64,000 bases of DNA, taken from contig NZ_FNHI01000011.1 of assembly GCF_900103455.1 (NCBI RefSeq), forward strand, positions 186,001-250,000. The letters are read 5' to 3'. The stretch is from Streptomyces wuyuanensis. GTDB lineage: Bacteria > Actinomycetota > Actinomycetes > Streptomycetales > Streptomycetaceae. The notes beneath the pieces are model-generated. The model was given only the letters and a program-made list of their open reading frames with translations. It had not been told where the DNA came from and ran no database searches. A program made the translations under genes and the position numbers. Of the stretch, positions 7,033-14,510 are shown piece by piece (position 1 is the stretch's first letter; each line of letters opens with the position of its first letter).

Positions 7033-9114
7033 ATGACCGAGACATCTGCGGGCCCGCACCTGCAGCCCGTGCCCGCGATAGACCGTGACGACGATGCGCC
7101 GGCTGTGCCGGTGCCGGTCGACAACCCTGCCCTGCCGGACCCGAAGGTGCGGATCGAGAAGCGCAAGCCCGTTCTCGCGTCGTGGCTGACGAACCGGCGT
7201 GACTTCGCCGCCACCGCCCGCCACAGTGTGGCGAACGCCGGGTACGCGACGCTGTATCACGGGGTGCGGCTGCCGGTGTATGCCGGACGCCTCGCCCTCA
7301 TGTCCCCCCGCGGTGCTTGCCGCTTCGTCGCCACGACGAACCGGTGGGTGTGGGACCGCGAGGCCGCACCCCTGCGGTCGTACGCGGTGCAGATTGAGGA
7401 CATCGACGAGTACATGCGCCTCGCCCGGCTCCGCGCCGGTCGCGTCCGCCTGCGCGGGCTCGTGACGCTGGTCGCCGCGGTGTTCGGGGTCGGGTTCGCC
7501 CTCTACCTCTACGTCCTCGCCCCGGGGTTCCTGTACGCGTTCGCCGCCGGTGGTGTGCTGCTGCTCGGACTCGGCGGACAGCAGCCCGACGCCCCCGTGG
7601 TCGGCCCGGCGGTGTTGAAGACCGAGGTGCAGAAGCTCACCGGCTCGATCGTGCTGCGCGGGCTCGATTCGATCGGGAACGCGAAGGTCACGGCCGCGAT
7701 CAAGAAGGGCGGTGACATGAACGGGCTGCGGTTCGTCTCCGAGATCGTGCGAGACGGGCCCGGCTACCGCGCCGATCTCGATCTCCCCTACGGCGTCACA
7801 CCCGAGGACATCATGGAGGCCCGCAAGCCCCTCGCCTCCGGTCTCCGCCGCAAGACCGGCTGCGTGTGGCCCTCGCCCGATCCGGAGCAGCACGAAGGGC
7901 GCCTGGTGCTGTGGGTGGGCGACAAGCCCATGAACGAGACGTCGAAGCCGGCATGGCCGCTGGCCAAGTCGGGGACGGTGGACCTGTTCCGGCCGGTGGT
8001 GTTCGGCAACGACCAGCGCATGCGCGACGTCGCCGTCACGCTCATGTTCGCCTCGGTGGTCGTCGGGTCCATCCCCCGCATGGGCAAGACGTTCCTCATG
8101 CGGCTGTTCCTGCTCATCGCCGCACTTGACCCGCGCTCCGAGGTGCACGCGTTCGACTTCAAGGGCACCGGCGACTTCGGCGCCCTCGAACCCGTCTGCC
8201 ACCGCTACCGCGCCGGCGAGGAGGACGACGACATCGAGTACGTCCTCGAGGCGCTGCGGGAGTTGAAGGAGGAGCTGCGGCGGCGGGCGAAGGTCATCAA
8301 GTCCCTGCCCCGCTCCCGGTGCCCGGAGTCGAAGGTCACCCCGGAGCTGGCGGGTGACAAGGGCCTTGGTCTGCACCCGATCGTGGTCGGGTTCGACGAG
8401 TGCCAAGTCGCTTTCGAGCACGAGGAGCACGGCAAGGAGATTGAGGCCATCTGCACCGACCTGGTCAAGCGCGGTCCCGCGCTCGGAATCGTGGCCATGT
8501 TCGGCACCCAGCGCCCCGACGCCAAGTCCCTGCCCACCGGCATCAGCGCGAACGCCGTCCTCAGGTTCTGCCTCAAGGTCATGGGGCAGCCCGCCAACGA
8601 CATGGTGCTGGGCACGTCGATGTACAAGTCCGGGTACCGGGCCACCATGTTCTCCCGGTCCGATCGGGGCATCTGCTGGATGGCCGGTGAGGGCGACGAC
8701 CCGCGCATCGTCGCGTCCGCGTTCGTCGACGCGGTAGCTGCGGAACACATCGTCGCCCGCGCCCGCGTCGCACGCGAGGAGTACGGCAACGTCACCGGCC
8801 ACGCCATCGGCCAAGGCCCCGAGAAGACCGGCAGTGGCTCGGACATCCTCGCCGACGTCCTCAACGTCATCGGAAGCGAGGAGAAGGCCGTGTGGTGCGA
8901 GCGCATCGCCACCCGGCTCGCCGCCGCCCAGCCGGACACCTACGGCGGCTGGCAGGGCGAGAACGTCACCGCCGCGCTCAAGCCCTGGGGCATCAAGCCG
9001 GGCCAGGTGTGGGGCCAGACCGACGAAGGCGAAGGGGCGAACCGGCGCGGCATCAAGCGCGCCGACATCACCGCCGCCATCACTCGCCGTAACGCCGACC
9101 GGGCCGCCGCGTAG
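7033..9114 (+). CDS. TraB-like FtsK/SpoIIIE conjugal DNA translocase
   Basis: A 693-aa protein. A pair of membrane helices lies at about residues 142-183 (LVTLVAAVFGVGFALYLYVL, then FLYAFAAGGVLLLGLG). The motor domain follows, with Walker A at about 345-352 (GSIPRMGKT) and Walker B at about 451-456 (VVGFDE). The C-terminal region has a winged-helix appearance (LADVLNVIGSEEKAVWCERI). Proteins of this family assemble as hexamers and pump double-stranded plasmid DNA between mycelial compartments. One such protein is sufficient for conjugal transfer in Streptomyces. RBS GAGTAGCAGGAGA lies upstream of the ATG at 7033. It is the largest gene of the element and appears intact. Confidence 0.9.
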   Translation: MTETSAGPHLQPVPAIDRDDDAPAVPVPVDNPALPDPKVRIEKRKPVLASWLTNRRDFAATARHSVANAGYATLYHGVRLPVYAGRLALMSPRGACRFVATTNRWVWDREAAPLRSYAVQIEDIDEYMRLARLRAGRVRLRGLVTLVAAVFGVGFALYLYVLAPGFLYAFAAGGVLLLGLGGQQPDAPVVGPAVLKTEVQKLTGSIVLRGLDSIGNAKVTAAIKKGGDMNGLRFVSEIVRDGPGYRADLDLPYGVTPEDIMEARKPLASGLRRKTGCVWPSPDPEQHEGRLVLWVGDKPMNETSKPAWPLAKSGTVDLFRPVVFGNDQRMRDVAVTLMFASVVVGSIPRMGKTFLMRLFLLIAALDPRSEVHAFDFKGTGDFGALEPVCHRYRAGEEDDDIEYVLEALRELKEELRRRAKVIKSLPRSRCPESKVTPELAGDKGLGLHPIVVGFDECQVAFEHEEHGKEIEAICTDLVKRGPALGIVAMFGTQRPDAKSLPTGISANAVLRFCLKVMGQPANDMVLGTSMYKSGYRATMFSRSDRGICWMAGEGDDPRIVASAFVDAVAAEHIVARARVAREEYGNVTGHAIGQGPEKTGSGSDILADVLNVIGSEEKAVWCERIATRLAAAQPDTYGGWQGENVTAALKPWGIKPGQVWGQTDEGEGANRRGIKRADITAAITRRNADRAAA

Positions 9115-9125
9115 CCCGAGCAGCA

Positions 9126-9163
9126 CCGCTAGACCTAGCACCCCAGCCTGCTAGGTCTAGCGG
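9126..9163. terminator. 15-bp perfect stem-loop after the translocase gene
   Basis: CCGCTAGACCTAGCA (9126-9140) pairs perfectly with TGCTAGGTCTAGCGG (9149-9163) across 8 bases. It begins 12 bases after the tra stop. No T-run follows, as is normal for Streptomyces terminators. CTAGC also recurs at 9170 and 9213. Confidence 0.6.
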
Positions 9164-9265
9164 CCCCACTAGCGCCCCGCACCGCAGCTGATCAGCGAAT
9201 TAGTACCTAGCAGCCCACCAGCGCAAACCCCCGAAACCAGCCCTGAGAGGGGAGGTGACACCCCT

Positions 9266-9529
9266 ATGGCTCTCGCTAGCCTCGCCATCCTGCTCACGCT
9301 CGCTGGTTACGCAGCGTTGTGCGCGCTCAGCCCGTTCGGGCCCTGCCGCAAATGCCGTGGGACCGGCATCCGCACCGTCCGCCGCCGGACCGTCAAGGTC
9401 TGCCGCCGCTGCCGAGGCGCCCGCTACCGACTCCGCATCGGCCGCCGCCTGCTCAACACCGGACGCACCATCCACCGCGCCGGCACCCGACCAGCCACCT
9501 CAGAACGGAGGTTCACGGCATGGCCGTAA
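9266..9529 (+). CDS. Membrane-anchored zinc-finger protein
   Basis: An 87-aa protein: one N-terminal membrane helix (LASLAILLTLAGYAALCAL), then two CxxC pairs (CRKCRGTG and CRRCRGAR) that resemble a minimal DnaJ-type zinc finger, then a basic tail. GGAGG lies 10 bases before the ATG. It begins the second cluster of small transfer proteins and overlaps the next gene by 10 bases. Its function is unknown, perhaps linking membrane and nucleic acid during spread. Confidence 0.65.
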   Translation: MALASLAILLTLAGYAALCALSPFGPCRKCRGTGIRTVRRRTVKVCRRCRGARYRLRIGRRLLNTGRTIHRAGTRPATSERRFTAWP

Positions 9530-9708
9530 CCGTCTCGCTCGTCCTGCTCTTCGGGCTCGTGCTGTTCTTCCTGCTCCGCTCCCACAGCCTCAGCGCGGGA
9601 GCCGCGTTCACCGCCGCCGGGTTCGGCTTCTTCCTCGCCTCCACCGGGGCCGCCGAACCCATCAACAACCTGATCACTGCCGTCATCAGCGCCATCCCGG
9701 CCCTGTGA
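9520..9708 (+). CDS. Small membrane protein, 62 aa
   Basis: The ATG at 9520 has a good site (ACGGAGG at 9505-9511). Two hydrophobic helices make up nearly all of the protein (VSLVLLFGLVLFFLL, then AAFTAAGFGFFLASTGAA), followed by a short tail. It resembles Spd-type spread proteins in size and topology. Its stop overlaps the next GTG. Confidence 0.65.
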   Translation: MAVTVSLVLLFGLVLFFLLRSHSLSAGAAFTAAGFGFFLASTGAAEPINNLITAVISAIPAL

Positions 9709-9908
9709 CCGGGCAGGGCCGGTTCGAGATCCGGATCATCTGCCACCCGGCGGACGCCGACCGCATCACCGCCACGCTCGCCGGCGCTTTCACCACCGGT
9801 CCGGTGCGGCAGTACCCGACCCGCGACCGCAGCCGAGTCCGGCTCTATGTCACCGCGACCGAGCGCGCTTCCGCGCCAGTCCTGCGACTGCTCCGCCCGG
9901 ACCACTAG
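9705..9908 (+). CDS. Small soluble AICE protein, 67 aa
   Basis: The GTG at 9705 overlaps the previous stop (GTGA). The protein reads GRFEIRIICHPADADRIT and later RLYVTATERA, a small alpha/beta pattern without a known motif. Position and coupling support expression; I do not recognise the family. Confidence 0.55.
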   Translation: MTGQGRFEIRIICHPADADRITATLAGAFTTGPVRQYPTRDRSRVRLYVTATERASAPVLRLLRPDH

Positions 9909-9921
9909 AACCCGCACGACC

Positions 9922-9964
9922 GAGGGCGGCCCCCGTCTCACGCCAATGAATCGGGGCCGCCCTC
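9922..9964. terminator. 12-bp stem-loop between spread genes and primase
   Basis: GAGGGCGGCCCC (9922-9933) pairs with GGGGCCGCCCTC (9953-9964). The loop is 19 bases. It probably separates the transfer and replication transcripts. Confidence 0.55.
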
Positions 9965-10002
9965 ATCACCAGCCATCATCGAGAGAACTGGAGACATCCA
10001 GC

Positions 10003-10899
10003 ATGCCTCACGACCGCAACACCGCGCTGCTCACCGCAGCGCTCGATATCGCCGCCCGCGGCTGGCCCGTCCTGCCGCTCCGGCCCGGCGGCAAGCGCCC
10101 CGCGCTGCACGGCGAAGCCGCCTGCACCCGTACCGGCGTATGCACCACCGGACACGTGAAGTGGGAGCAGCGCGCCACTACCGACCCCGACCGCATCCGC
10201 GCCGCGTGGACGACCGGGGCGTTCAACGTCGGCATCGCCACCGGCCCCGCGGGACTGGTCGTCATTGACCTCGACAAGCCCAAGGGCAGTTCGGACACGC
10301 CTTGCGGCGTGACGACCTTCACGGCGCTCTGCGAGCGCACCGGGCAGCCCGTACCGTCCACCCGCACGGTGCGGACCGCGCGAGGAGGACGGCACCTGTA
10401 CTTCACCGCCCCGGAGAATGTCCGGCTCCACAACACCCAAGAGTTCCTGGGGCCGAACATCGACACCCGGGCCCGGGGCGGATACGTCGTCGCCCCCGGC
10501 AGCGCCCTCCCCGCCGGGACGTACATGCTTGAGGACGACCGGCCCCCGGTACCCCTGCCGGATTGGCTGTGCACCCTCCTGACGCCCCGTCAGCCACCGC
10601 GGGAACTGACGGCCGTGCCGGTCGCTCCCCGCTCCTCTCGCTGCGCCACGGCCGCTCTCAACGCCGAAATCACGACCGTTGCTGCCACCACCGAGGGCGG
10701 GCGCAACGCGCGGCTGCTCGCCGGTGCGCGGGCCATCGGTCGTTTCGTCGCGTGGGGCGACCTCCCCCGCGACGTGGTGGAACAGGCTTTTCAGGGGGCG
10801 GGCGAGTCTGCGGGACTGCCGCCGGCCGAGTGCCGCGCCACCATCCGCAGCGCGCTCAACTGGTCCATCCGCACCGCCCGGCCCCGGGAGACGGCATGA
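10003..10899 (+). CDS. Bifunctional DNA primase/polymerase (Prim-Pol) replication protein
   Basis: A 298-aa protein. The AEP-type Prim-Pol domain occupies about residues 10-190, with the metal-binding DLD at 89-91 (VVIDLDKPKG) and the conserved GGRH at 128-131. A helical C-terminal region of about 80 residues follows. Prim-Pol enzymes make primers and extend them; in AICEs of the RepPP type they drive element replication together with a helicase-like partner. The ATG at 10003 is chosen because GGAGACATCCAGC precedes it; an upstream in-frame ATG is not preceded by a site. Its stop overlaps the next start (ATGA), so it is coupled to the 64-aa gene and the DUF3631 ATPase. Confidence 0.85.
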   Translation: MPHDRNTALLTAALDIAARGWPVLPLRPGGKRPALHGEAACTRTGVCTTGHVKWEQRATTDPDRIRAAWTTGAFNVGIATGPAGLVVIDLDKPKGSSDTPCGVTTFTALCERTGQPVPSTRTVRTARGGRHLYFTAPENVRLHNTQEFLGPNIDTRARGGYVVAPGSALPAGTYMLEDDRPPVPLPDWLCTLLTPRQPPRELTAVPVAPRSSRCATAALNAEITTVAATTEGGRNARLLAGARAIGRFVAWGDLPRDVVEQAFQGAGESAGLPPAECRATIRSALNWSIRTARPRETA

Positions 10900-11090
10900 C
10901 CCACCAGCCGCCTCCCCCCGCCCTGAAACGCCACCAGGCCACCGGGCAGCCGTCGGCCGCCGACGAGACCAACACCCCCACCCGCCAGACCGCGGAAGTC
11001 GCCGCCCGCCAGGGCGTCCTTTCTGCTCTTCGCACTGACCCGCGCCTGACCCCCACCGCCACCCCGGCGGACAGGAGGAACGCCGCATGA
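10896..11090 (+). CDS. Small Pro/Ala-rich protein between primase and ATPase genes
   Basis: A 64-aa product, mostly disordered, with a short helical segment (TAEVAARQGVLSALRTDPRL). It is coupled at both ends by ATGA overlaps (10896-10899 and 11087-11090). No family is recognised. Its position inside a three-gene coupled unit suggests a replication accessory or linker function. Confidence 0.55.
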   Translation: MTHQPPPPALKRHQATGQPSAADETNTPTRQTAEVAARQGVLSALRTDPRLTPTATPADRRNAA

Positions 11091-12340
11091 CCACGAACCC
11101 CACCACGCCCACAGTCGACGGGGCCGCGCTGCTCGATGAGGTGGAAGCCTTCCACCGGCGCTTTAACGTCTTCCCCACACCGACCGCCTACGTCGCCGTG
11201 ACCTTGTGGGACGCACACGCGCACCTGCTCGACGCCTTCGACTCCACTCCCCGCCTCGCGTTCCTCTCCCCCGAACCGGGGTCGGGCAAGTCCCGCGCGC
11301 TGGAGATCGTGGAAACCCTCGTCCCACACCCGATGGTCGCCGTGAACGCCTCACCCGCCGCCCTCTTCCGCGCCGTCTCCGGCGTCGACGGACGGCCCAC
11401 GATCCTCTTCGACGAGATCGACACCGTATTCGGCCCGAAAGCCGGGGAGAACGAGGAACTGCGCGGCTTCCTCAACGCCGGCCACCGCCGCTCCGGAGTC
11501 ACCTACCGGTGCGTGGGCGACGGCTCCAACCAGACCGTGCAGCCCTTCCCGTCCTACTGCGCCGTGGCCATGGCGGGGCTCGGCTCCCTGCCCGACACGA
11601 TCCTGACCCGCTCCGTCATCATCCGCATGCGCCGGCGGGCCCCGAACGAGAAGGTGCAGCCCTACCGGCAGCGCATCCACGAGAAGGAAGGCCACGCCCT
11701 CAGGGACCAGATCGCTCGGTGGGCCGACAGCGTGCGCGGGAAGGTCACTGGGGCATGGCCCGAGATGCCCGAGGGCATCACCGACCGGCCCGCCGACGTG
11801 TGGGAACCCCTGCTCGCGGTCGCCGACGCTGCCGGTGGCGACTGGCCCACCCGGGCCCGGGCCGCGTGTGTCGAGCTGGTGGCCGCCGCCGCGCAGGACG
11901 ACGAATCCTCGCTCGGTATCCGGCTGCTCACCGACCTGCGCGACACGGTGTTCTGTGGCATCGACCGCATGCCCACCGCCGCCATCCTCGAGTGCCTGCT
12001 CGCCATGGACGACGCCCCGTGGGTCGACATGGGCGGCAAGCCCCTTACTCCGCGGGGGCTGGGGCGTCTGCTGAGCGGCTACATGACCGGCGCCAACAAG
12101 CCCATCAAGGCCCGCCCCATCCGCACCCCCGGCGGCACCGTCCCACGCGGCTACTACGCCGAAGACCTCGCCGACGCATGGTCCCGCTACTGCCCTCCCA
12201 CCCCCGGAAAGTCCGCTACATCCGCTACATCCGCTACACCGCAGGTCAACGGGGGTGAATCTGTAGCAGAAGAGCTCTTCGGCATCTGCTACACGACCGC
12301 GGAAACCGCTACGCCCCACGAGCCGACCGCCGCCCCGTAG
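11087..12340 (+). CDS. DUF3631 P-loop ATPase, replication helicase-like protein
   Basis: A 417-aa protein. Walker A lies at 61-69 (SPEPGSGKS) and Walker B at about 106-110 (ILFDE), followed by an AAA-like core and an arginine-rich strand (SVIIRMRRRAP). The C-terminal third matches DUF3631, a domain usually found fused to, or beside, Prim-Pol enzymes in phages and mobile elements. It is likely the helicase or loader partner of the upstream primase. The last 45 residues are Ser/Ala/Thr repeats (SATSATSATP) because the coding sequence runs into the iteron region. The TAG stop itself lies in an inverted iteron-like word. Confidence 0.85.
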   Translation: MTTNPTTPTVDGAALLDEVEAFHRRFNVFPTPTAYVAVTLWDAHAHLLDAFDSTPRLAFLSPEPGSGKSRALEIVETLVPHPMVAVNASPAALFRAVSGVDGRPTILFDEIDTVFGPKAGENEELRGFLNAGHRRSGVTYRCVGDGSNQTVQPFPSYCAVAMAGLGSLPDTILTRSVIIRMRRRAPNEKVQPYRQRIHEKEGHALRDQIARWADSVRGKVTGAWPEMPEGITDRPADVWEPLLAVADAAGGDWPTRARAACVELVAAAAQDDESSLGIRLLTDLRDTVFCGIDRMPTAAILECLLAMDDAPWVDMGGKPLTPRGLGRLLSGYMTGANKPIKARPIRTPGGTVPRGYYAEDLADAWSRYCPPTPGKSATSATSATPQVNGGESVAEELFGICYTTAETATPHEPTAAP

Positions 12341-12423
12341 CGGCATCCATCTGCTACATCCCGCGCATCTGCTACACGAAACAGGCCCCTGACCTGCGGT
12401 GTAGCGGATGTAGCGGATGTAGC
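12215..12423. repeat. GCTACA iteron cluster with 32-bp perfect inverted repeat, candidate replication origin
   Basis: The word GCTACA occurs six times on the plus strand (12215, 12224, 12233, 12288, 12353, 12371) and four times inverted (12262-12267, 12400-12405, 12409-12414, 12418-12423). Three copies in tandem with 9-base period at 12215-12246 are mirrored exactly at 12392-12423, forming a 32-bp perfect inverted repeat separated by 145 bp. The cluster begins inside the end of the DUF3631 gene and continues into the xis leader. Iterons next to a rep gene are the classic mark of a plasmid origin. A regulatory role on xis-int is the main alternative. Confidence 0.7.
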
Positions 12424-12477
12424 AGATCTCTGAGGGGGAAGGCAGGCCCCCTCCTGTCTTGCGAGGAGACTCAGGCC

Positions 12478-12702
12478 ATGGCATCAGCCACCAACACCCT
12501 TCGGGCGGGGCTGCCGGATCGCTACCTCACCCCCGAAGACATCGCCGAGATGTTCGGCCTTCCGAGCGTGGAGACGGTGTACGCCTGGCGCAAGAAGCGC
12601 ACGGGACCGCCTGCATTCCGCGTCGGTAAGCACCTGCGCTTCGACCCTGCTGCCGTCCGCGCATGGGTCGAGCAGCAGACGGCCGCAGAGCACGCAGCGT
12701 AA
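12478..12702 (+). CDS. xis: Excisionase (Xis), MerR-like helix-turn-helix
   Basis: A 74-aa protein with the standard excisionase fold: YLTPEDIAEMFGLPSVETVY for the helix-turn-helix, then KKRTGPPAFRVGKHLRF for the wing. Such proteins bind near the attachment sites and direct the integrase toward excision. GAGGAGAC lies about 11 bases before the ATG. It is immediately upstream of int and separated from the ATPase gene by the inverted half of the iteron cluster, so its expression may respond to proteins bound there. Confidence 0.85.
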   Translation: MASATNTLRAGLPDRYLTPEDIAEMFGLPSVETVYAWRKKRTGPPAFRVGKHLRFDPAAVRAWVEQQTAAEHAA

Positions 12703-12784
12703 GACTCTCGCCCACCATTGCCCGAGGGAGGGCCGCCCAACTGGCGGTCCTCCCTCAGGTATTTATGAGAAGGAACTGCATTCA

Positions 12785-14044
12785 GTGCCTGGTCATATTC
12801 AGGACCGTTGGTACAAAGTCGTCACCGGCCCCGATGACAAGCCCCTCAAAGTCAAGACCGACCGTTACGGGACCGGGATGCGCTATCGCGCCCGCTACAT
12901 CGGTCCGGACGGTACGGAGAAGAGCAAGTCTTTTCCCGACAAGCAGAAGCGCCTCGCCGAGCAGTGGCTAACAAGGACGGCCGCCGACATGGCGCAGGGT
13001 CAGTACGTAGATCCGCGGGCCGCCCGGATCACCTTCCGGCAGTTCGCCGAAACATGGGTGGCCACACACACGACCGAGATCAACAGCCGTGAGGCAGCCG
13101 AGCGGCGGCTTCGGCTCCATGCCTACCCCTACATCGGAACCCGCCCTCTGCCCTCCTTCCAACCAGGCCATATTCGAACGTGGCTGGGCAAGTTGGAGGC
13201 TGACGTTCCGGCGGCTTCTCACCGTCGAATCATTTTCGGCACCGTCTCAGCCGCGTTCAGCGCGGCCGTGGACGACGGCCTCATCGCTAAGAACCCGTGC
13301 AAGGCTCGCTCGGTTCAGACACCGAAGCCCGGTCAGTCGCGCGTTGTGCCATGGAGCATCGAGCAGGTCTTCGGCGTACGCGCGGCGCTACCCGCACACC
13401 TCCGTGCGACCGTGGATGTTGCCGCCGGTTGCGGCTTGCGGCAAGGAGAGGTCTTCGGGCTCGACGAAAGAGAGCTGGACTACGAGGGAAGCTGGCTCTC
13501 AGTCAAGCATCAGCTCAAGAGGATTCGAGGGAAGTTCGTATTCGCCCTGCCCAAAGGCGGAAAGGTTCGCGACGTACCACTTCCCCACGCCGTGGCGGAT
13601 GCGCTGCGTGCCCACTCCCGGCAGTTCCCTCCCGTGCGAGTGACCCTGCCGTGGCGAACGCCAGACGGGCCGCTGGTGACGAAGTCGCTCGTGTTCACCG
13701 GCGCCACCGGAGACCACGTCCGGGTGAGCCACTTCAATGACGCCATGTGGAAACCGGCCCTGGCATCTGTCGGAATCATCCCCGAGCCGGAGGATGGGGA
13801 GCGTCACGCATCGGCACCCGAGCACGGCATGCACGCCCTCAGGCACTTCTACGCGTCCGTTCTCCTGGATGCCGGCGAGAGCATCCGGGCCCTGAGCCAG
13901 TACCTGGGCCACGCGGATCCAGGCTTCACGCTCCGCACGTACACCCACCTGATGCCGAGCAGCGAGGGACGCACGCGCAAGGCCGTGGATCGCCTCTACG
14001 AGGCCCCCGAAGACCATGATCACGGCCCACGGACGGCCCAGTAG
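12785..14044 (+). CDS. int: Tyrosine-type site-specific integrase
   Basis: A 419-aa protein with an arm-binding N-terminus, a SAM-like core-binding domain (about 68-165) and the catalytic domain. The catalytic set is complete: R219 (GCGLRQGEV), K257 (LPKGGK), H350-x-x-R353 (HALRH), H376 (YLGHAD) and nucleophile Y386 (RTYTHLM). It therefore looks active. The GTG at 12785 follows GAAGGAA. As in other AICEs it lies next to xis and probably next to attP, so the right junction should lie shortly after 14044. No tRNA gene is seen there. Confidence 0.9.
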   Translation: MPGHIQDRWYKVVTGPDDKPLKVKTDRYGTGMRYRARYIGPDGTEKSKSFPDKQKRLAEQWLTRTAADMAQGQYVDPRAARITFRQFAETWVATHTTEINSREAAERRLRLHAYPYIGTRPLPSFQPGHIRTWLGKLEADVPAASHRRIIFGTVSAAFSAAVDDGLIAKNPCKARSVQTPKPGQSRVVPWSIEQVFGVRAALPAHLRATVDVAAGCGLRQGEVFGLDERELDYEGSWLSVKHQLKRIRGKFVFALPKGGKVRDVPLPHAVADALRAHSRQFPPVRVTLPWRTPDGPLVTKSLVFTGATGDHVRVSHFNDAMWKPALASVGIIPEPEDGERHASAPEHGMHALRHFYASVLLDAGESIRALSQYLGHADPGFTLRTYTHLMPSSEGRTRKAVDRLYEAPEDHDHGPRTAQ

Positions 14045-14208
14045 CAGCCCCACGGCCCCAGCCAGCATAGAAAGTGCTGGTCAGGGGCAGCGTGGACCAG
14101 AACAGCGAAACTTCATCTACTTCTGGCCGCTGTTCACGGGCGAACCGATCCCGATGGACGACTGGCGGGCCCGGATGTGGCTGGACACCTGGGTCTAGCA
14201 GGCACGAC

Positions 14209-14242
14209 GGCGGGCCCGGCGCTTGGAGGTGCCGGGCCCGCC
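14209..14242. terminator. 12-bp GC hairpin downstream of int
   Basis: GGCGGGCCCGGC (14209-14220) pairs perfectly with GCCGGGCCCGCC (14231-14242) across 10 bases. It is a good candidate for the element's terminal transcription stop. Confidence 0.65.
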
Positions 14243-14268
14243 GTGGTCGTTGACGGGCGTCTCCGGTC

Positions 14269-14298
14269 GTCCTGGGCCGTCGCTTGACGGCCCAGGAC
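14269..14298. terminator. 13-bp hairpin, second of a tandem pair
   Basis: GTCCTGGGCCGTC (14269-14281) pairs perfectly with GACGGCCCAGGAC (14286-14298) over a 4-base loop. With the previous hairpin it forms a double barrier to transcription from either side. Confidence 0.65.
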
Positions 14299-14510
14299 AA
14301 GCACGCCCGGCCGACTCGCAGTACTCCAGCGCCCAGAGTGTCAGTACGGCGACGCGCGCGGTCGTTGCCGCCATGCCCCGCCGTCAGGTACTCGTACGTG
14401 AGGCCAACAGCCGTCATCCGGAGGACAGCAGCACCGGAAACACGAGCAGGGTTGGCGGCAACCACCGCTGGAGACAACTCCTGTTACGGAGTCCAGCGCA
14501 GGGGGTTGAC

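Larger units (their letters stand above)
1256..14044. mobile_element. Integrative and conjugative element of the AICE type, about 12.8 kb
   Basis: The order matches pSAM2-like AICEs: a GntR (KorSA-like) and Nudix (Pif-like) regulatory end, small transfer proteins including a DUF2637/SpdB-like membrane protein, one FtsK/SpoIIIE translocase for double-stranded DNA transfer, a replication module, then xis and int. Replication is of the primase-polymerase type rather than the RepSA type. All core functions look intact, so the element could still excise and transfer. Boundaries are inferred from gene content: the integrase end normally lies next to the attachment site, but there is no tRNA at 14,045-14,510, so the target is not a tRNA inside this window. 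The left limit could lie further left and include the partial ATP-binding gene. Confidence 0.85.
14045..14510. other. Integrase-proximal junction region
   Basis: This 466-base stretch should contain the right attachment site of the element. It holds a CCAGCA/TGCTGG stem at about 14059-14077, two strong hairpins (14209-14242 and 14269-14298), and a protein-like frame ending at 14198 (IYFWPLFTGEPIPMDDW) that lacks its own start. No tRNA or other RNA gene is recognisable. Confidence 0.5.

Noticed and set aside
14045..14260. tRNA gene as attachment target next to int
   Set aside because: No T-arm GGTTCRA or acceptor pairing could be found on either strand.
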